20,950 nucleotides of DNA from JARKQH01 sp964631605 (GTDB taxonomy: Bacteria; Verrucomicrobiota; Verrucomicrobiia; Limisphaerales; UBA8199), in NCBI GenBank assembly GCA_964631605.1, contig CAZVYG010000086.1, forward strand, positions 1-20,950, given 5' to 3'. This document shows positions 1 through 7,567 of this stretch, piece after piece (position 1 is the stretch's first letter; each line of letters opens with the position of its first letter). Under the pieces are notes generated by a model. The model ran no database searches. It had not been told where the DNA came from and saw only the letters and a program-made list of their open reading frames with translations. Position numbers and translations under genes: made by a program.

Positions 1-770
1 GGCGCTCGATTGGCCGGGCGGTGAGCAAGGACTTCCGGCATTTCAGTCCGCCCGAAATTGTCGTCAGCACCGGCGCGGACATGCCGCCCAGCCACGTCTT
101 ATACACCAACGGCAAGACGACCGTGCCCGGGGCGCCGGACAATCACCTGATGTTTCCCTGGGTATGGGAACTGGAGAACGATGGGGGAGCGGTGTGGCTG
201 CTGTCCAGCGCGGATGGCTGGCACTGGTCGCGCGTGCCGGGCGGCCCGGTGGTGTCCCCCGGCAAGTGGGGCGAGCCGGACGGCGCGTTTGTGACGTGCA
301 CCGGGAATTTGCTGGAGTACCCGGGCGACAAGTGGGCCATCGCCTACGGTGGCAATCCGATTCCGCACAAGTATCCGGGCCGCGACCTGGCGCAGCGCCA
401 GGGGCTGTTTCCCGGCGTGCCGGGCGTCAGCGGGCTGGCAACGTGGCCGAAAGGTCGGCTGGCGGCGTTGCAGGCGGACGACGAGGGCGAGTTCGCCACG
501 GTTTTCATCGTGCCGCCGGGCGAGCGGTTGCGCGTGAACGCGGACGTGGCGCCCAGCGGTTATTTGAAGGTATCGGTGCGGACCTGGGCCAGCCGGGAGG
601 ACCTGCCGGGGCGCACGTTTGCCGAGAGCGATCGGGTAATTGGCAATTCACTGGCGCACCGGGTGACGTGGAAGGGCGAGGAGATCATTGGCCATGGAGG
701 CCGTCCCATCATGCTGCGGGTGCGGCTGAAGCAGGCGAGGCTTTTCGCCCTCGAGTTTCCGGCATCTTGA
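1..770 (+). CDS. Glycoside hydrolase (GH32/GH43-type beta-propeller)-like protein, 5'-truncated by window edge
   Basis: The frame is already open at base 3 (residues RSIGRA before the first GTG at 21), so the true start lies upstream of the window. The opening phrase IGRAVSKDFRHFS and the later WLLSSADGWHWSRV and AIAYGGNPIPH are typical blade strands of the five-bladed beta-propeller shared by GH32, GH43 and relatives. From about residue 155 after the GTG to the end there is a C-terminal beta-sandwich (VTWKGEE, ARLFALEF). The same C-terminal pattern recurs in the protein at 3480-5072 (VRWKGND, ARVYAVYV), so the two are paralogues. The role is probably hydrolysis of a glycan in the periplasm or outside the cell. 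No signal peptide can be judged because the N-terminus is missing, and the catalytic acids cannot be assigned. It ends 18 bp before the next gene, which suggests one operon. Family assignment is by pattern only. Confidence 0.7.
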   Translation, partial: RSIGRAVSKDFRHFSPPEIVVSTGADMPPSHVLYTNGKTTVPGAPDNHLMFPWVWELENDGGAVWLLSSADGWHWSRVPGGPVVSPGKWGEPDGAFVTCTGNLLEYPGDKWAIAYGGNPIPHKYPGRDLAQRQGLFPGVPGVSGLATWPKGRLAALQADDEGEFATVFIVPPGERLRVNADVAPSGYLKVSVRTWASREDLPGRTFAESDRVIGNSLAHRVTWKGEEIIGHGGRPIMLRVRLKQARLFALEFPAS

Positions 771-788
771 GTTAGTGACGACTTTCAA

Positions 789-2801
789 ATGCGCTGCCCC
801 GTTTTGAATCTGCTTCTGCTCGCCAATCTGTGCGCATCTGCCGTGGAATCGGTCCCCCTCGAACTGGCGGGGGTTACGGTCACGCCTCACGTGCAGTCAC
901 GCGAATTGAAATACCGGCGCGAGCCGGACTTCAGCCTGGGCGCCAGGGTCGAGCTGTTCCTGCGGAATGGCGGCGCGCAGGAATTGCGGCTGGCCGTGGA
1001 CACCCCGATCCGGCTGCGGGGCAAGACGCCTGAGGAACTGTTGGCCGCGAATGAATGGACGTGGCACGACTTTCCGAGCGCCTGGACCAATCAGCCGCTG
1101 TCGCTGCCACCGGGCGCGCTCACGGTCTGGTCCTTCAACGGCAAACGCGCGGCGTGGGGCGTGGGCACGGACGCAACCCTGGCTGTGGCGGGAGCAAAAA
1201 TGAAGTTCGACCTCGCTGCGCCGCGGGTCTGGCTCTCCGCCGTTACGTTTCTGGGAGACGCGGCAAACCCGTTTCCCACCTCGATGATTTTTCATGTCGC
1301 CAATCAAAGTGCCACGCCGCTGCGTGTCGAGGCCTGCCGCTTGTGGCTGCCGGAGAACAACGCCTTGTGGCGGGCGTTGCGGCCGCAACCGTGGTTCACG
1401 AATCTGAACGCGTTTCCGGTCAGCGGCGTGATTCCCGGCCGCGACCGCGGCGGCGCCCGGGTTGCCACCGGACCGTTGCCGTTGACCTACACCGCCGTGG
1501 AGGTGCGCCTGCGCGACGCGACCGGCCAACCGCTGACGCTGTGGGCGCATTTGCGCATCAAGCGCGAGGTGTTCGACATCAGCGGCGGTTGGGTGAGTGA
1601 TAATGTGGGCGGTCGCAGCAGCCTCACCTTCGAGCCATTCCTCAAGACGCTGCGGCGAATGCACCTCAACACCGCGCACCTGGGCGAAGTGCCCGGCTAC
1701 ACCGACAACCCCGAGCGATATGCGAAGTACCCGCTGAAGTACTTTCACCGGCTCACGCCCTTCGAGCGATTTGACCGCGATGACGTCCTGCCCCGCATCC
1801 ACGCCGTCGAGTTCCTCGGCGAGCCGCAATACGGCGGCGGCCGGCCGGTGCCGCCGATGGGGGTCTGGCGCGCGCTGGCGCCCTACGCCGCCACGCGCCT
1901 GCCCACCAGCGTAACGCACAGCGAGGAGCGCATCTGGCGGGACTACGCGGGGCTGTCGGACTATCCCCACTACGACGCCTACCGTGTGTCCGCGCCGGCG
2001 GCGGATCTGTGGTCGCGCTATGATCGTTGGGGCGGGCAAACCATCCGCTGGGGCGCGCCGCTCGAGACGATCGGCGACCTCACCATCAGCCTGCGTGAAT
2101 TGAACCGGCCACGGCCGATTGCCTACTGGTCGCAGGGGGCGCATCACGGCTGGGATCGCTACGGCGGCCGGGCGCGCGCTTCGCCCACCCCGGCCGAGCT
2201 GCGCGCGCAGGCTTATCACGCGCTGGCGCATCGCATCACCTCGCTCTACTGGTTCAACCTGAGCCTGAAATCGCTGGTCAAGTTCCCCGACCTCATCGAG
2301 CCGATCACCCGCGTCGGACGCGAAATCCGGCTGCTCGAGGACCTGTACTTGGAAGGGGACGCGTATCACTTCGAGCGGCGCAAGCTGGAGGGTCAGCTCG
2401 ATTGGGATCTTGCGGTAATCGCCGGGCCGGGCGGCGCGGTTTGTTTTGCGCTCGATCTGGCCTACAAGCCGCATCCCTCCGAGCGTGTGTTCGAGTTCGG
2501 CCCGCCCCGCGCAGCGACGTTCCTGTTCCCGCTGCCGGCGTATTTGCGGAACGTGGCGGAAGTATCGCGCGTGGAGGCCGACGGCGTGCGGCTAGTCCGC
2601 TTCACCAGCACGGGCACGGGCATCGAGATTGCCGGTGTCAGCGGGCGGGAGAATGTGTTCGTGGTCTCGCCACGCGCGGGGTTGGCAGCGAAACTTGAAG
2701 CGCGCCGACGGGAGTTGGTCGCCTTCGAATACTCGTTTGGCTTTGATCCCGGAAACAGGCCGGAAGACTTGGAAGAACTTCAACGCCTCTTGAATCCGTG
2801 A
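789..2801 (+). CDS. Secreted putative glycoside hydrolase-like protein (beta domain + TIM-barrel-like core), unknown family
   Basis: A 670-residue protein whose N-terminus (MRCPVLNLLLLANLCASAVE) reads as a signal peptide cleaved near residue 18-20, so it is probably exported. Residues about 25-260 are beta-rich with no motif I can name. Residues about 265-520 read like a TIM barrel: FLKTLRRMHLNTAHLGE (about 284-300), VEFLGEPQYGGGR (340-352), SDYPHYDAYRV (390-400), PIAYWSQGAHHGW (443-455) and ITSLYWFNLSLKS (483-495). Asp/Glu and aromatic residues cluster at strand ends, as in clan GH-A-type enzymes. Residues about 535-640 look like a C-terminal beta domain. Its place between glycosidase genes supports a role in glycan breakdown. 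Which acids are catalytic, and the substrate, cannot be told. The TGA stop overlaps the GTG start of the GH30 remnant by 4 bp, so the two were translationally coupled. The ATG at 789 has no clear Shine-Dalgarno. Confidence 0.75.
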   Translation: MRCPVLNLLLLANLCASAVESVPLELAGVTVTPHVQSRELKYRREPDFSLGARVELFLRNGGAQELRLAVDTPIRLRGKTPEELLAANEWTWHDFPSAWTNQPLSLPPGALTVWSFNGKRAAWGVGTDATLAVAGAKMKFDLAAPRVWLSAVTFLGDAANPFPTSMIFHVANQSATPLRVEACRLWLPENNALWRALRPQPWFTNLNAFPVSGVIPGRDRGGARVATGPLPLTYTAVEVRLRDATGQPLTLWAHLRIKREVFDISGGWVSDNVGGRSSLTFEPFLKTLRRMHLNTAHLGEVPGYTDNPERYAKYPLKYFHRLTPFERFDRDDVLPRIHAVEFLGEPQYGGGRPVPPMGVWRALAPYAATRLPTSVTHSEERIWRDYAGLSDYPHYDAYRVSAPAADLWSRYDRWGGQTIRWGAPLETIGDLTISLRELNRPRPIAYWSQGAHHGWDRYGGRARASPTPAELRAQAYHALAHRITSLYWFNLSLKSLVKFPDLIEPITRVGREIRLLEDLYLEGDAYHFERRKLEGQLDWDLAVIAGPGGAVCFALDLAYKPHPSERVFEFGPPRAATFLFPLPAYLRNVAEVSRVEADGVRLVRFTSTGTGIEIAGVSGRENVFVVSPRAGLAAKLEARRRELVAFEYSFGFDPGNRPEDLEELQRLLNP

Positions 2802-3213
2802 ACACCAACCCCGCAGAGAAGCGACTTGGCTCGTTGTTCATTCTGCCGCCCATGGCCGCGCTGCTGGCCGTCGCGTTGGGTCTTGCCTCGCCCGCGCCAG
2901 CCGCCTCGGCGGCGCCGAATTCCATCCGCTGGTGGGTCAGCACCTCGGACCTGAAGCAGCAACTCACCGAGCAACCGCCGCTCGGTTGGCAAACCGCCAT
3001 CCCGCCGCGCGGCAGTCGCATCGAAGTCAACCCCGCCGAAACGTATCAGAGCTCGTGCTTGTCGTGGTGAACAACAGCCGCGCGGACAAACCGGTAGGCC
3101 TCAGTTGGAACGGCCACAATGCCGCGACGCGCCTGCCGGCCCGGTGCGTGGCCACATTCGTTTGGGAGACGGCAGACAGCAGCGGGGCTTCCGGCACGCG
3201 GCCCTTGCACTGA
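2798..3213 (+). pseudogene. GH30 (glucosylceramidase-type) remnant with internal deletion and frame change
   Basis: Translation starts at a GTG overlapping the previous stop (GTGA). It gives a signal peptide (hydrophobic LPPMAALLAVALGLASPAPAA) followed by IRWWVSTSDLKQQLTEQPP and IEVNPAETYQ, the kind of N-terminal strand that precedes the GH30 barrel. In this frame the protein ends at 3070. At about 3041-3052 the sequence switches to reading frame 1: ELVLVVVNNSRADKPVGLSW, then ATRLPARCVATFVWE, stopping at 3213. That is the characteristic last beta-sandwich of GH30 enzymes, with its Leu-Pro-Ala...Ala-Thr-Phe-Val-Trp ending. The whole catalytic barrel, roughly 350-400 residues, is missing. A full enzyme is usually near 450-500 residues, while only about 138 codons remain. 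This is a deletion derivative and should have no glycosidase activity. Alternative: an assembly collapse. Confidence 0.75.
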
Positions 3214-3479
3214 GCCTGGTCATGGTGACCCTTGACATTGCACCCGCTCAAATCAATCGAATACTGCTGCAAAGGGTGCAGGACTTCGGCGGTGATCCGG
3301 GCGGGGAAGCACGGCCCAAGTAGGGCTTGGCGAAACGCTTGCGCATGGGGATAATGGTTGAAACATGAAACTCGAGGAACATGACCACCGGGGGCCGGAC
3401 GGCAAGGACGTCTCGTGGTTCAGCGTCGTGTGGTTCGAGAATCCGTTGAGGCATCCCTAAAGAGAAGTTGGTTTGCGCT
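3214..3479. other. Intergenic remnant region between GH30 relic and next glycosidase-like gene
   Basis: This 266-bp gap holds no gene I recognise. It includes a 31-codon reading frame at 3365-3460 (listed separately) and a TTGACA at about 3233 without a convincing -10 box at 16-18 bp. AAAGGGTGCA occurs here near 3272 and again near 6719, outside genes both times. It may be decayed coding DNA linked to the GH30 deletion. Confidence 0.4.
3365..3460 (+). CDS. Small ORF, 31 residues, doubtful
   Basis: An ATG-initiated frame encodes MKLEEHDHRGPDGKDVSWFS followed by VVWFENPLRHP and a TAA stop. The composition is charged and aromatic, without a signal peptide or membrane segment, and there is no clear ribosome binding site. 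It stops 19 bp before the next gene's ATG. I do not recognise the sequence. It could be a leader peptide, a fragment of a decayed gene or chance. Confidence 0.2.
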   Translation: MKLEEHDHRGPDGKDVSWFSVVWFENPLRHP

Positions 3480-5072
3480 ATGAAGAAATGCTTCCAGGCT
3501 CGGTTGTGGCGGCGGTTGAACCAGGCCCCCCTTACGAAAGCGATGCCTCGGCTCGCCTTGCTGGCCGTTGCGCTCGCGGCCGCCGTGCCGGCCGCCGCTT
3601 TCGAAATTGACTTGGCCGGCCAAAGGGAAGCCGCGCGGTCGGAAGCGGTCCTTTTTCCCTTCGACAACTGCAGTCTCCCCTTCCGCCACGGGCTGCAGCT
3701 CGAGCTCATCCCCGCCCAGCGCGACGCGGCCAATCCCATCCTCACGCCCGGCGGGCCGAATGCCCCGGACAGTGAGTCCATGAGTTACTACGGCACGGTG
3801 CTGCAAGTGGGGGACGAATTGCGCCTGTGGTATCTCGGCCGCGGCAAGCCGGAGCACGGTCCGCTGCGCGTTTGTTACGCGATCAGCAAGGACGGTTTCC
3901 GCTGGGAGAAACCCGCGCTCGGGCTGGTTCACTACGCCGGCTCGACGAGCAACCATCTCGTGGACCTGGATTTCGGTGGACGAGTGATGTCGTGCAACGT
4001 GCTCCATGAGCCCGACGAGCGCGATCCCGCCCGGCGGTTCAAGATTTTCTGCGAGGTCGAGTCTGAGCGCAGCAAGAACCAGGGCTGCGTCGCGTTCAGC
4101 CCCGATGGCCTGCGCTGGCAGCCCTCGCCGCGCAATCCGGTCACCCACGTCCGTCTCGAAAACACCGGCCTGGTCAAGCGCGACGGCTGCTATTACGTCA
4201 ACGGCCAGAACGCCGGCCTGGACCGCGCCTTTCAGAAGCGCGTGCTGCTGACGCTGGCCTCGTACGACTTCGAGCATTGGACCGACGCGGGCGCGCTGGG
4301 TTTCCGCCGCGACGACGTGCCGCCGCGCCCCGTCCATCTGAATTACCAAGTCGGTCCACAGGTGCATCTGGGCGCGGGCTTGTGGGATCGTGGCAACGTC
4401 ATCCTCGGTTTCTATGGCCAGTGGAACGCGCCGCTGCACTCGGACGACCGCCGCGACTTGCGCATGGACATCGGCCTGCTCGTCAGTTCGGACGGCCTTC
4501 ATTATTACGAGCCGACTCCCGACTTCCGCATCATCGAGTCGCGCGAGGAAGGCTGGCGCACCGTCAGCCCCGCCGGCGACCCGCCCAGGCTCGCGCAGGG
4601 TCAGGGCGTGGTGAACATCGGCGACAAAAGCATCACCTACTACTCGATCTGGGGCGCGGGCGGCAACGCCGGCATTCGCGCGGCATGGTGGCGCCGCGAC
4701 CGGCTGGGTTATTTCCACGCCACCCGCGCGCCCATCGAAGGGCAAACGTGGGTGGAGGAAGTCAAACCGCATTTCATCAGCGCGCCGATCCGCCTGCCTG
4801 CGGGCGGGGCGAGGGTGTTCCTCAACGCCAGCCATTTATCCGAACACGCCCGCCTCGCCGTGGAAATTCTCGACGAACGCTTTCGGCCGCTGCCCGGACA
4901 CACCGCCGGCGAGTGCGAACCGTTCCGCGACGATTCCGGCTTTCGGCTGCCCGTGCGGTGGAAGGGCAACGACACCGTCAAGTCCGCCCAAGCCATTCGC
5001 ATTCGGGTAAACTTCGACGGCCTGCGCCTCGAAGACGCGCGGGTTTATGCGGTGTATGTGGAAAAACCTTAG
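3480..5072 (+). CDS. Secreted GH32/GH43-type beta-propeller glycosidase-like protein
   Basis: From the ATG at 3480 the protein has 530 residues. AGAGAAG at 3461-3467 could serve as a distant ribosome site. A second in-frame ATG at 3543 would give a much more standard signal peptide (MPRLALLAVALAAAVPAAA), so the true start may be there; a TTG at 3468 is also possible but unlikely. The mature part shows repeated propeller strands: SYYGTVLQVGDELRLWYLG, VCYAISKDGFRWEKP, VAFSPDGLRWQPSP, LLVSSDGLHYYEP and ITYYSIWGAGG. The S/D-G-x-x-W repeats are typical of GH32/GH43-like proteins that bind or hydrolyse glycans. A C-terminal beta-sandwich (VRWKGND ... ARVYAVYV) matches that of the truncated gene at the window start, so the two are paralogues. 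Substrate and catalytic residues are not assignable. The gap to the fucosidase gene downstream is 15 bp, indicating cotranscription. Confidence 0.75.
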   Translation: MKKCFQARLWRRLNQAPLTKAMPRLALLAVALAAAVPAAAFEIDLAGQREAARSEAVLFPFDNCSLPFRHGLQLELIPAQRDAANPILTPGGPNAPDSESMSYYGTVLQVGDELRLWYLGRGKPEHGPLRVCYAISKDGFRWEKPALGLVHYAGSTSNHLVDLDFGGRVMSCNVLHEPDERDPARRFKIFCEVESERSKNQGCVAFSPDGLRWQPSPRNPVTHVRLENTGLVKRDGCYYVNGQNAGLDRAFQKRVLLTLASYDFEHWTDAGALGFRRDDVPPRPVHLNYQVGPQVHLGAGLWDRGNVILGFYGQWNAPLHSDDRRDLRMDIGLLVSSDGLHYYEPTPDFRIIESREEGWRTVSPAGDPPRLAQGQGVVNIGDKSITYYSIWGAGGNAGIRAAWWRRDRLGYFHATRAPIEGQTWVEEVKPHFISAPIRLPAGGARVFLNASHLSEHARLAVEILDERFRPLPGHTAGECEPFRDDSGFRLPVRWKGNDTVKSAQAIRIRVNFDGLRLEDARVYAVYVEKP

Positions 5073-5087
5073 GCCAATATTCATGCC

Positions 5088-6428
5088 ATGACCTCTTTGA
5101 GAATCTTTCGGGGCATCGCCGGCGGACTGGCTGTGGCCTTGCTTGCGGCCCTTCAAGTTTCTGCGGCAGACCCTCAAGCCGTCGGCAACCGCCCCGAGCG
5201 GGTCGAGTGGTTTCGCGATCTGGGTTTCGGCCTGTTCATTCATTGGAGCGTGGATTCGCAATTGGGCGTGGTGATCAGCCACTCGCTGGTGGGGGCGTCG
5301 GCGGATTATACCGAGCGGTTCTTCCAACTGGGCCGGACGTTTGACCCGCAGGATTTCAAGCCGGAGCGCTGGGCCCGGCTCGCGAAGCTCGCAGGCATGA
5401 ATTACGTGGTCTTCACCGCCAAACACCACAGCGGTTTCTGCATGTTCGAGACGAAGACCACCGACTTCGCCATCACCCATACGCCCTATGGCCGCGACCT
5501 CACGCGCCAACTCGTGGACGCGTTCCGCCGGGAGGGGATCGCGGTGGGATTCTACTTCTCGCCGGATGACTTTCACTTCCTGCACCGGCAGGGCCAGGCG
5601 ATCAGCCGCGACGCGCGGCACGCCAATCCGACCAACAACCCGGCGTTGATGCAGCATAACCAGACGCAGTTGCGGGAACTGCTCAGTGGCTATGGCCGCG
5701 TCGAGGTGCTGTTTCTGGACGGCGAGCCGGCCGGCTTGAAGGAACTGGCCTGGCAACTTCAACCCGACATCGTTGTGACACGGGGTGAAATGCAAACCCC
5801 GGAGGAACGCCTGCCCCGCCAGCCGCTGCCCGGCGCGTGGGAAGCCTGCATCCCGATGGGCACCCAGTGGCAATACAAGCCGACCAACGAACGCTATCGG
5901 ACAGGCAGGCAACTGATCGAAATGCTGATCGAAACCCGCGCCAAGGGCGGCAACCTGCTGTTGAACATCGGCCCGACGCCCGAAGGCACCATTCCCATCG
6001 AGCAGGAGCGCCTGCTGCGCGAGATCGCCGCCTGGATGTTCATCAACCGCGAAGCCATCCACGGCACGCGCCCCTGGATCGTCACCGACGAGGAGCAGGT
6101 CAACCGCGACACGGCCGTGTGGTTCACGCAAGCCCGGGACGGGGCGGCTATCTATGCGCTGGTCACCGGCGTCCCCTGGCCGTGGGGCGCGCGCCGGGAA
6201 TTTGTCTTCGCCAACCTGCGGGCCACAGACTCCGCCGAGGTCAGTATCCTGGGCGAGTCCGGTCTGGAACTTGAATACCGCCCGGACGTGAACCCGCAGC
6301 CGGCCTGGCGGAACACCCCGCAGGGCCTGCACGTCTCCGCCGTGCGGACGAAGCGGGTGTACAATGATTACGACTGGCCGAACCCCGTGGTTCTCAAGCT
6401 AAGCCACGTAAAGCCTCCGGAGAAATAA
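5088..6428 (+). CDS. Secreted alpha-L-fucosidase, GH29
   Basis: A 446-residue protein with a signal peptide (IAGGLAVALLAALQVSAAD, cleavage near residue 26). It should act in the periplasm or outside the cell, releasing L-fucose from glycans by a retaining mechanism. GH29 hallmarks are present in order: FGLFIHWS (47-54), YVVFTAKHHSGF (106-117) with the two fucose-binding histidines, GFYFSPDDFHF (154-164), VLFLDGEP (207-214) with Asp211 as expected nucleophile, and the conserved KGGNLLLNIGPTPEG (286-300). The usual KHHDGF reads KHHSGF and the usual W-F-D-G reads F-L-D-G, so it is a divergent member. After the barrel, residues about 340-440 form the C-terminal beta domain. The start ATG lies 15 bp after the previous stop. 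It is the last gene of the cluster; a tRNA gene on the opposite strand follows. Its presence indicates that the target glycan carries fucose. Confidence 0.92.
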   Translation: MTSLRIFRGIAGGLAVALLAALQVSAADPQAVGNRPERVEWFRDLGFGLFIHWSVDSQLGVVISHSLVGASADYTERFFQLGRTFDPQDFKPERWARLAKLAGMNYVVFTAKHHSGFCMFETKTTDFAITHTPYGRDLTRQLVDAFRREGIAVGFYFSPDDFHFLHRQGQAISRDARHANPTNNPALMQHNQTQLRELLSGYGRVEVLFLDGEPAGLKELAWQLQPDIVVTRGEMQTPEERLPRQPLPGAWEACIPMGTQWQYKPTNERYRTGRQLIEMLIETRAKGGNLLLNIGPTPEGTIPIEQERLLREIAAWMFINREAIHGTRPWIVTDEEQVNRDTAVWFTQARDGAAIYALVTGVPWPWGARREFVFANLRATDSAEVSILGESGLELEYRPDVNPQPAWRNTPQGLHVSAVRTKRVYNDYDWPNPVVLKLSHVKPPEK

Positions 6429-6464
6429 CCCCTTTTCGATCTGCGTGATTGCTTGATTTTGGAG

Positions 6465-6541
6465 TGGCGCACCCATCAGGAGTTGAACCTGAAACCTTCT
6501 GATCCGTAGTCAGATGCTCTATCCAATTGAGCTATGGGTGC
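6465..6541 (-). tRNA. tRNA-Arg(ACG)
   Basis: Read on the minus strand, the 77 bases fold as a standard tRNA. Acceptor stem GCACCCA pairs with TGGGTGC, the D arm is GCTC...GAGC, the anticodon arm TCTGA-CTACGGA-TCAGA carries anticodon ACG, and the T arm TCAGG-TTCAACT-CCTGA contains the TTC motif. The discriminator base is G and the CCA end is encoded at 6465-6467. Anticodon ACG (A34 normally edited to inosine) reads CGU/CGC/CGA arginine codons. It lies convergently after the fucosidase gene. Confidence 0.97.
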
Positions 6542-6766
6542 TCCAAATCCTTCCTTAAACTACAAGGCGATATGAGCCGGCGCAAGAGCTAATTCGAGAG
6601 GTTAATTCGAGAGGTTATCGCGGCTGCATCCTCAACACCAGACCCGTTCTATGAGCTTGCCAGCCAAACGCCCTGAAGGGGCTCCATGTCCATTCCAGGA
6701 CGGGCTGAAGTAATGTTACAAAGGGTGCATGCCGAAACCGGGACGGTCCGGGCCGCTCGATTGCTT
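6542..6766. other. Intergenic region between tRNA-Arg and bioD
   Basis: No gene is recognised in this 225-bp stretch. It contains an exact 13-bp tandem repeat (see 6590-6615) upstream of the tRNA on its own strand. There is no clear terminator for bioD and no partial copy of the tRNA 3' end that would mark an integration site. Confidence 0.5.
6590..6615. repeat. 13-bp exact tandem repeat
   Basis: TAATTCGAGAGGT occurs twice head to tail at 6590-6602 and 6603-6615, about 50 bp upstream of the tRNA-Arg 5' end (the tRNA is on the minus strand). It could be a regulator site or a simple duplication. No function is evident. Confidence 0.8.
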
Positions 6767-7480
6767 TCAAAGCATTTCAGCGCGCTGGCCGGGCCTCTTT
6801 GTCGCGGGAACGATCGGCTCGAGCAACCGTTGCAAAAGTTTTTGCACCCGGGGGGGGATTCGATCGGAAAATGGCTGCTTCAGGCGGGGCAGTTGAGTGA
6901 TCCGCGCGGGAGTGAAAAAGGCGCTGAGGAGGGCGGCATTGGTGCTTGTCGCGCGGTCGCTCACCGCGGGAGCGGTCAACACCACCACTGCGCGCCGGGC
7001 GGCGGCTGAGGGCAGGGCGGCCAGGACCAATCGGGCTTGGTTTACCGCGCCGAGCCGGTTGGGCACCACCACCAAAACCGAAGCCCGCAGTTCTTCAATC
7101 AGATCCCGACAATCATTTCCTTTGGCCATGGGGCTCAAAAGGCCGCCTGCGCCTTCCACCACGACGATTTCGAAGGCCTGGCCTGCCTTTCGAACGTGCC
7201 GCAACAAGGCGCTCCACCGGAGTGTTTGGGCCGATTGTCGGGCTGCAAGCGGCGGGGCGATGGGCGCGCGGAAATGCCAGGGATTGACCCGATCCAGCGG
7301 CAGCACCTTGCCTGCCGCCTCCCAAAGCCGAATCGCGTCCTCCCTCCCGCCCGAGCAAACCGGTTTGAGGGCGGCGACCGCATGGCCTTGCGCCCGGAGA
7401 AAACGGGTCACCAAGCTCGTCAGTACTGTCTTGCCCACGCCAGTGTCGGAGCCGGTCACACAGACAAACCTGCAATGCAT
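6767..7480 (-). CDS. bioD: Dethiobiotin synthetase BioD
   Basis: A 237-residue cytoplasmic enzyme expected to close the ureido ring of dethiobiotin from 7,8-diaminopelargonate, CO2 and ATP, the penultimate biotin step. The P-loop variant GSDTGVGKT (residues 10-18) is diagnostic, followed by ALKPVCSGG (37-45), which holds the substrate-contacting lysine, and VVVEGAGGLLSPM (106-118), the second nucleotide/metal motif. Length matches the family. The mRNA just before the ATG reads CCTCCCTCC, the opposite of a Shine-Dalgarno, so initiation may be weak or leader-independent. No other biotin genes are visible nearby. Instead the gene follows phoH and a GST-like gene on the same strand after 87 bp, so it may be the last gene of that run. 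The C-terminal 30 residues (Arg/Pro-rich) are less conserved. Confidence 0.93.
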   Translation of the reverse strand: MHCRFVCVTGSDTGVGKTVLTSLVTRFLRAQGHAVAALKPVCSGGREDAIRLWEAAGKVLPLDRVNPWHFRAPIAPPLAARQSAQTLRWSALLRHVRKAGQAFEIVVVEGAGGLLSPMAKGNDCRDLIEELRASVLVVVPNRLGAVNQARLVLAALPSAAARRAVVVLTAPAVSDRATSTNAALLSAFFTPARITQLPRLKQPFSDRIPPRVQKLLQRLLEPIVPATKRPGQRAEML

Positions 7481-7567
7481 GGAGGGAGGATGGGCGAATC
7501 GCTGGAAAAAGAAAATCTCCCACCTTGTGCCGATTCAAGCCTGCCAACGGGTCCCGCCGACTGCGGC

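Noticed and set aside
897..2474. Minus-strand open frame of 525 codons
   Set aside because: Antisense to the secreted 670-residue protein, which has a signal peptide and operon spacing.
3041..3060. Simple frameshift in a GH30 gene
   Set aside because: A one-base change cannot explain it: the catalytic barrel between the N-terminal strand and the C-terminal sandwich is absent, so this is a deletion.
3420..4835. Long minus-strand open frame (471 codons)
   Set aside because: It is antisense to the propeller gene at 3480-5072, which has clear protein motifs; the shadow's composition is Arg/Ala/Val-rich without motifs.
4836..6332. Long minus-strand open frame (498 codons)
   Set aside because: Antisense to the GH29 fucosidase; high GC creates long shadow frames.
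6465..6541. Integration (att) site at the tRNA-Arg gene
   Set aside because: No integrase and no second copy of the tRNA 3' end was noticed in the window.
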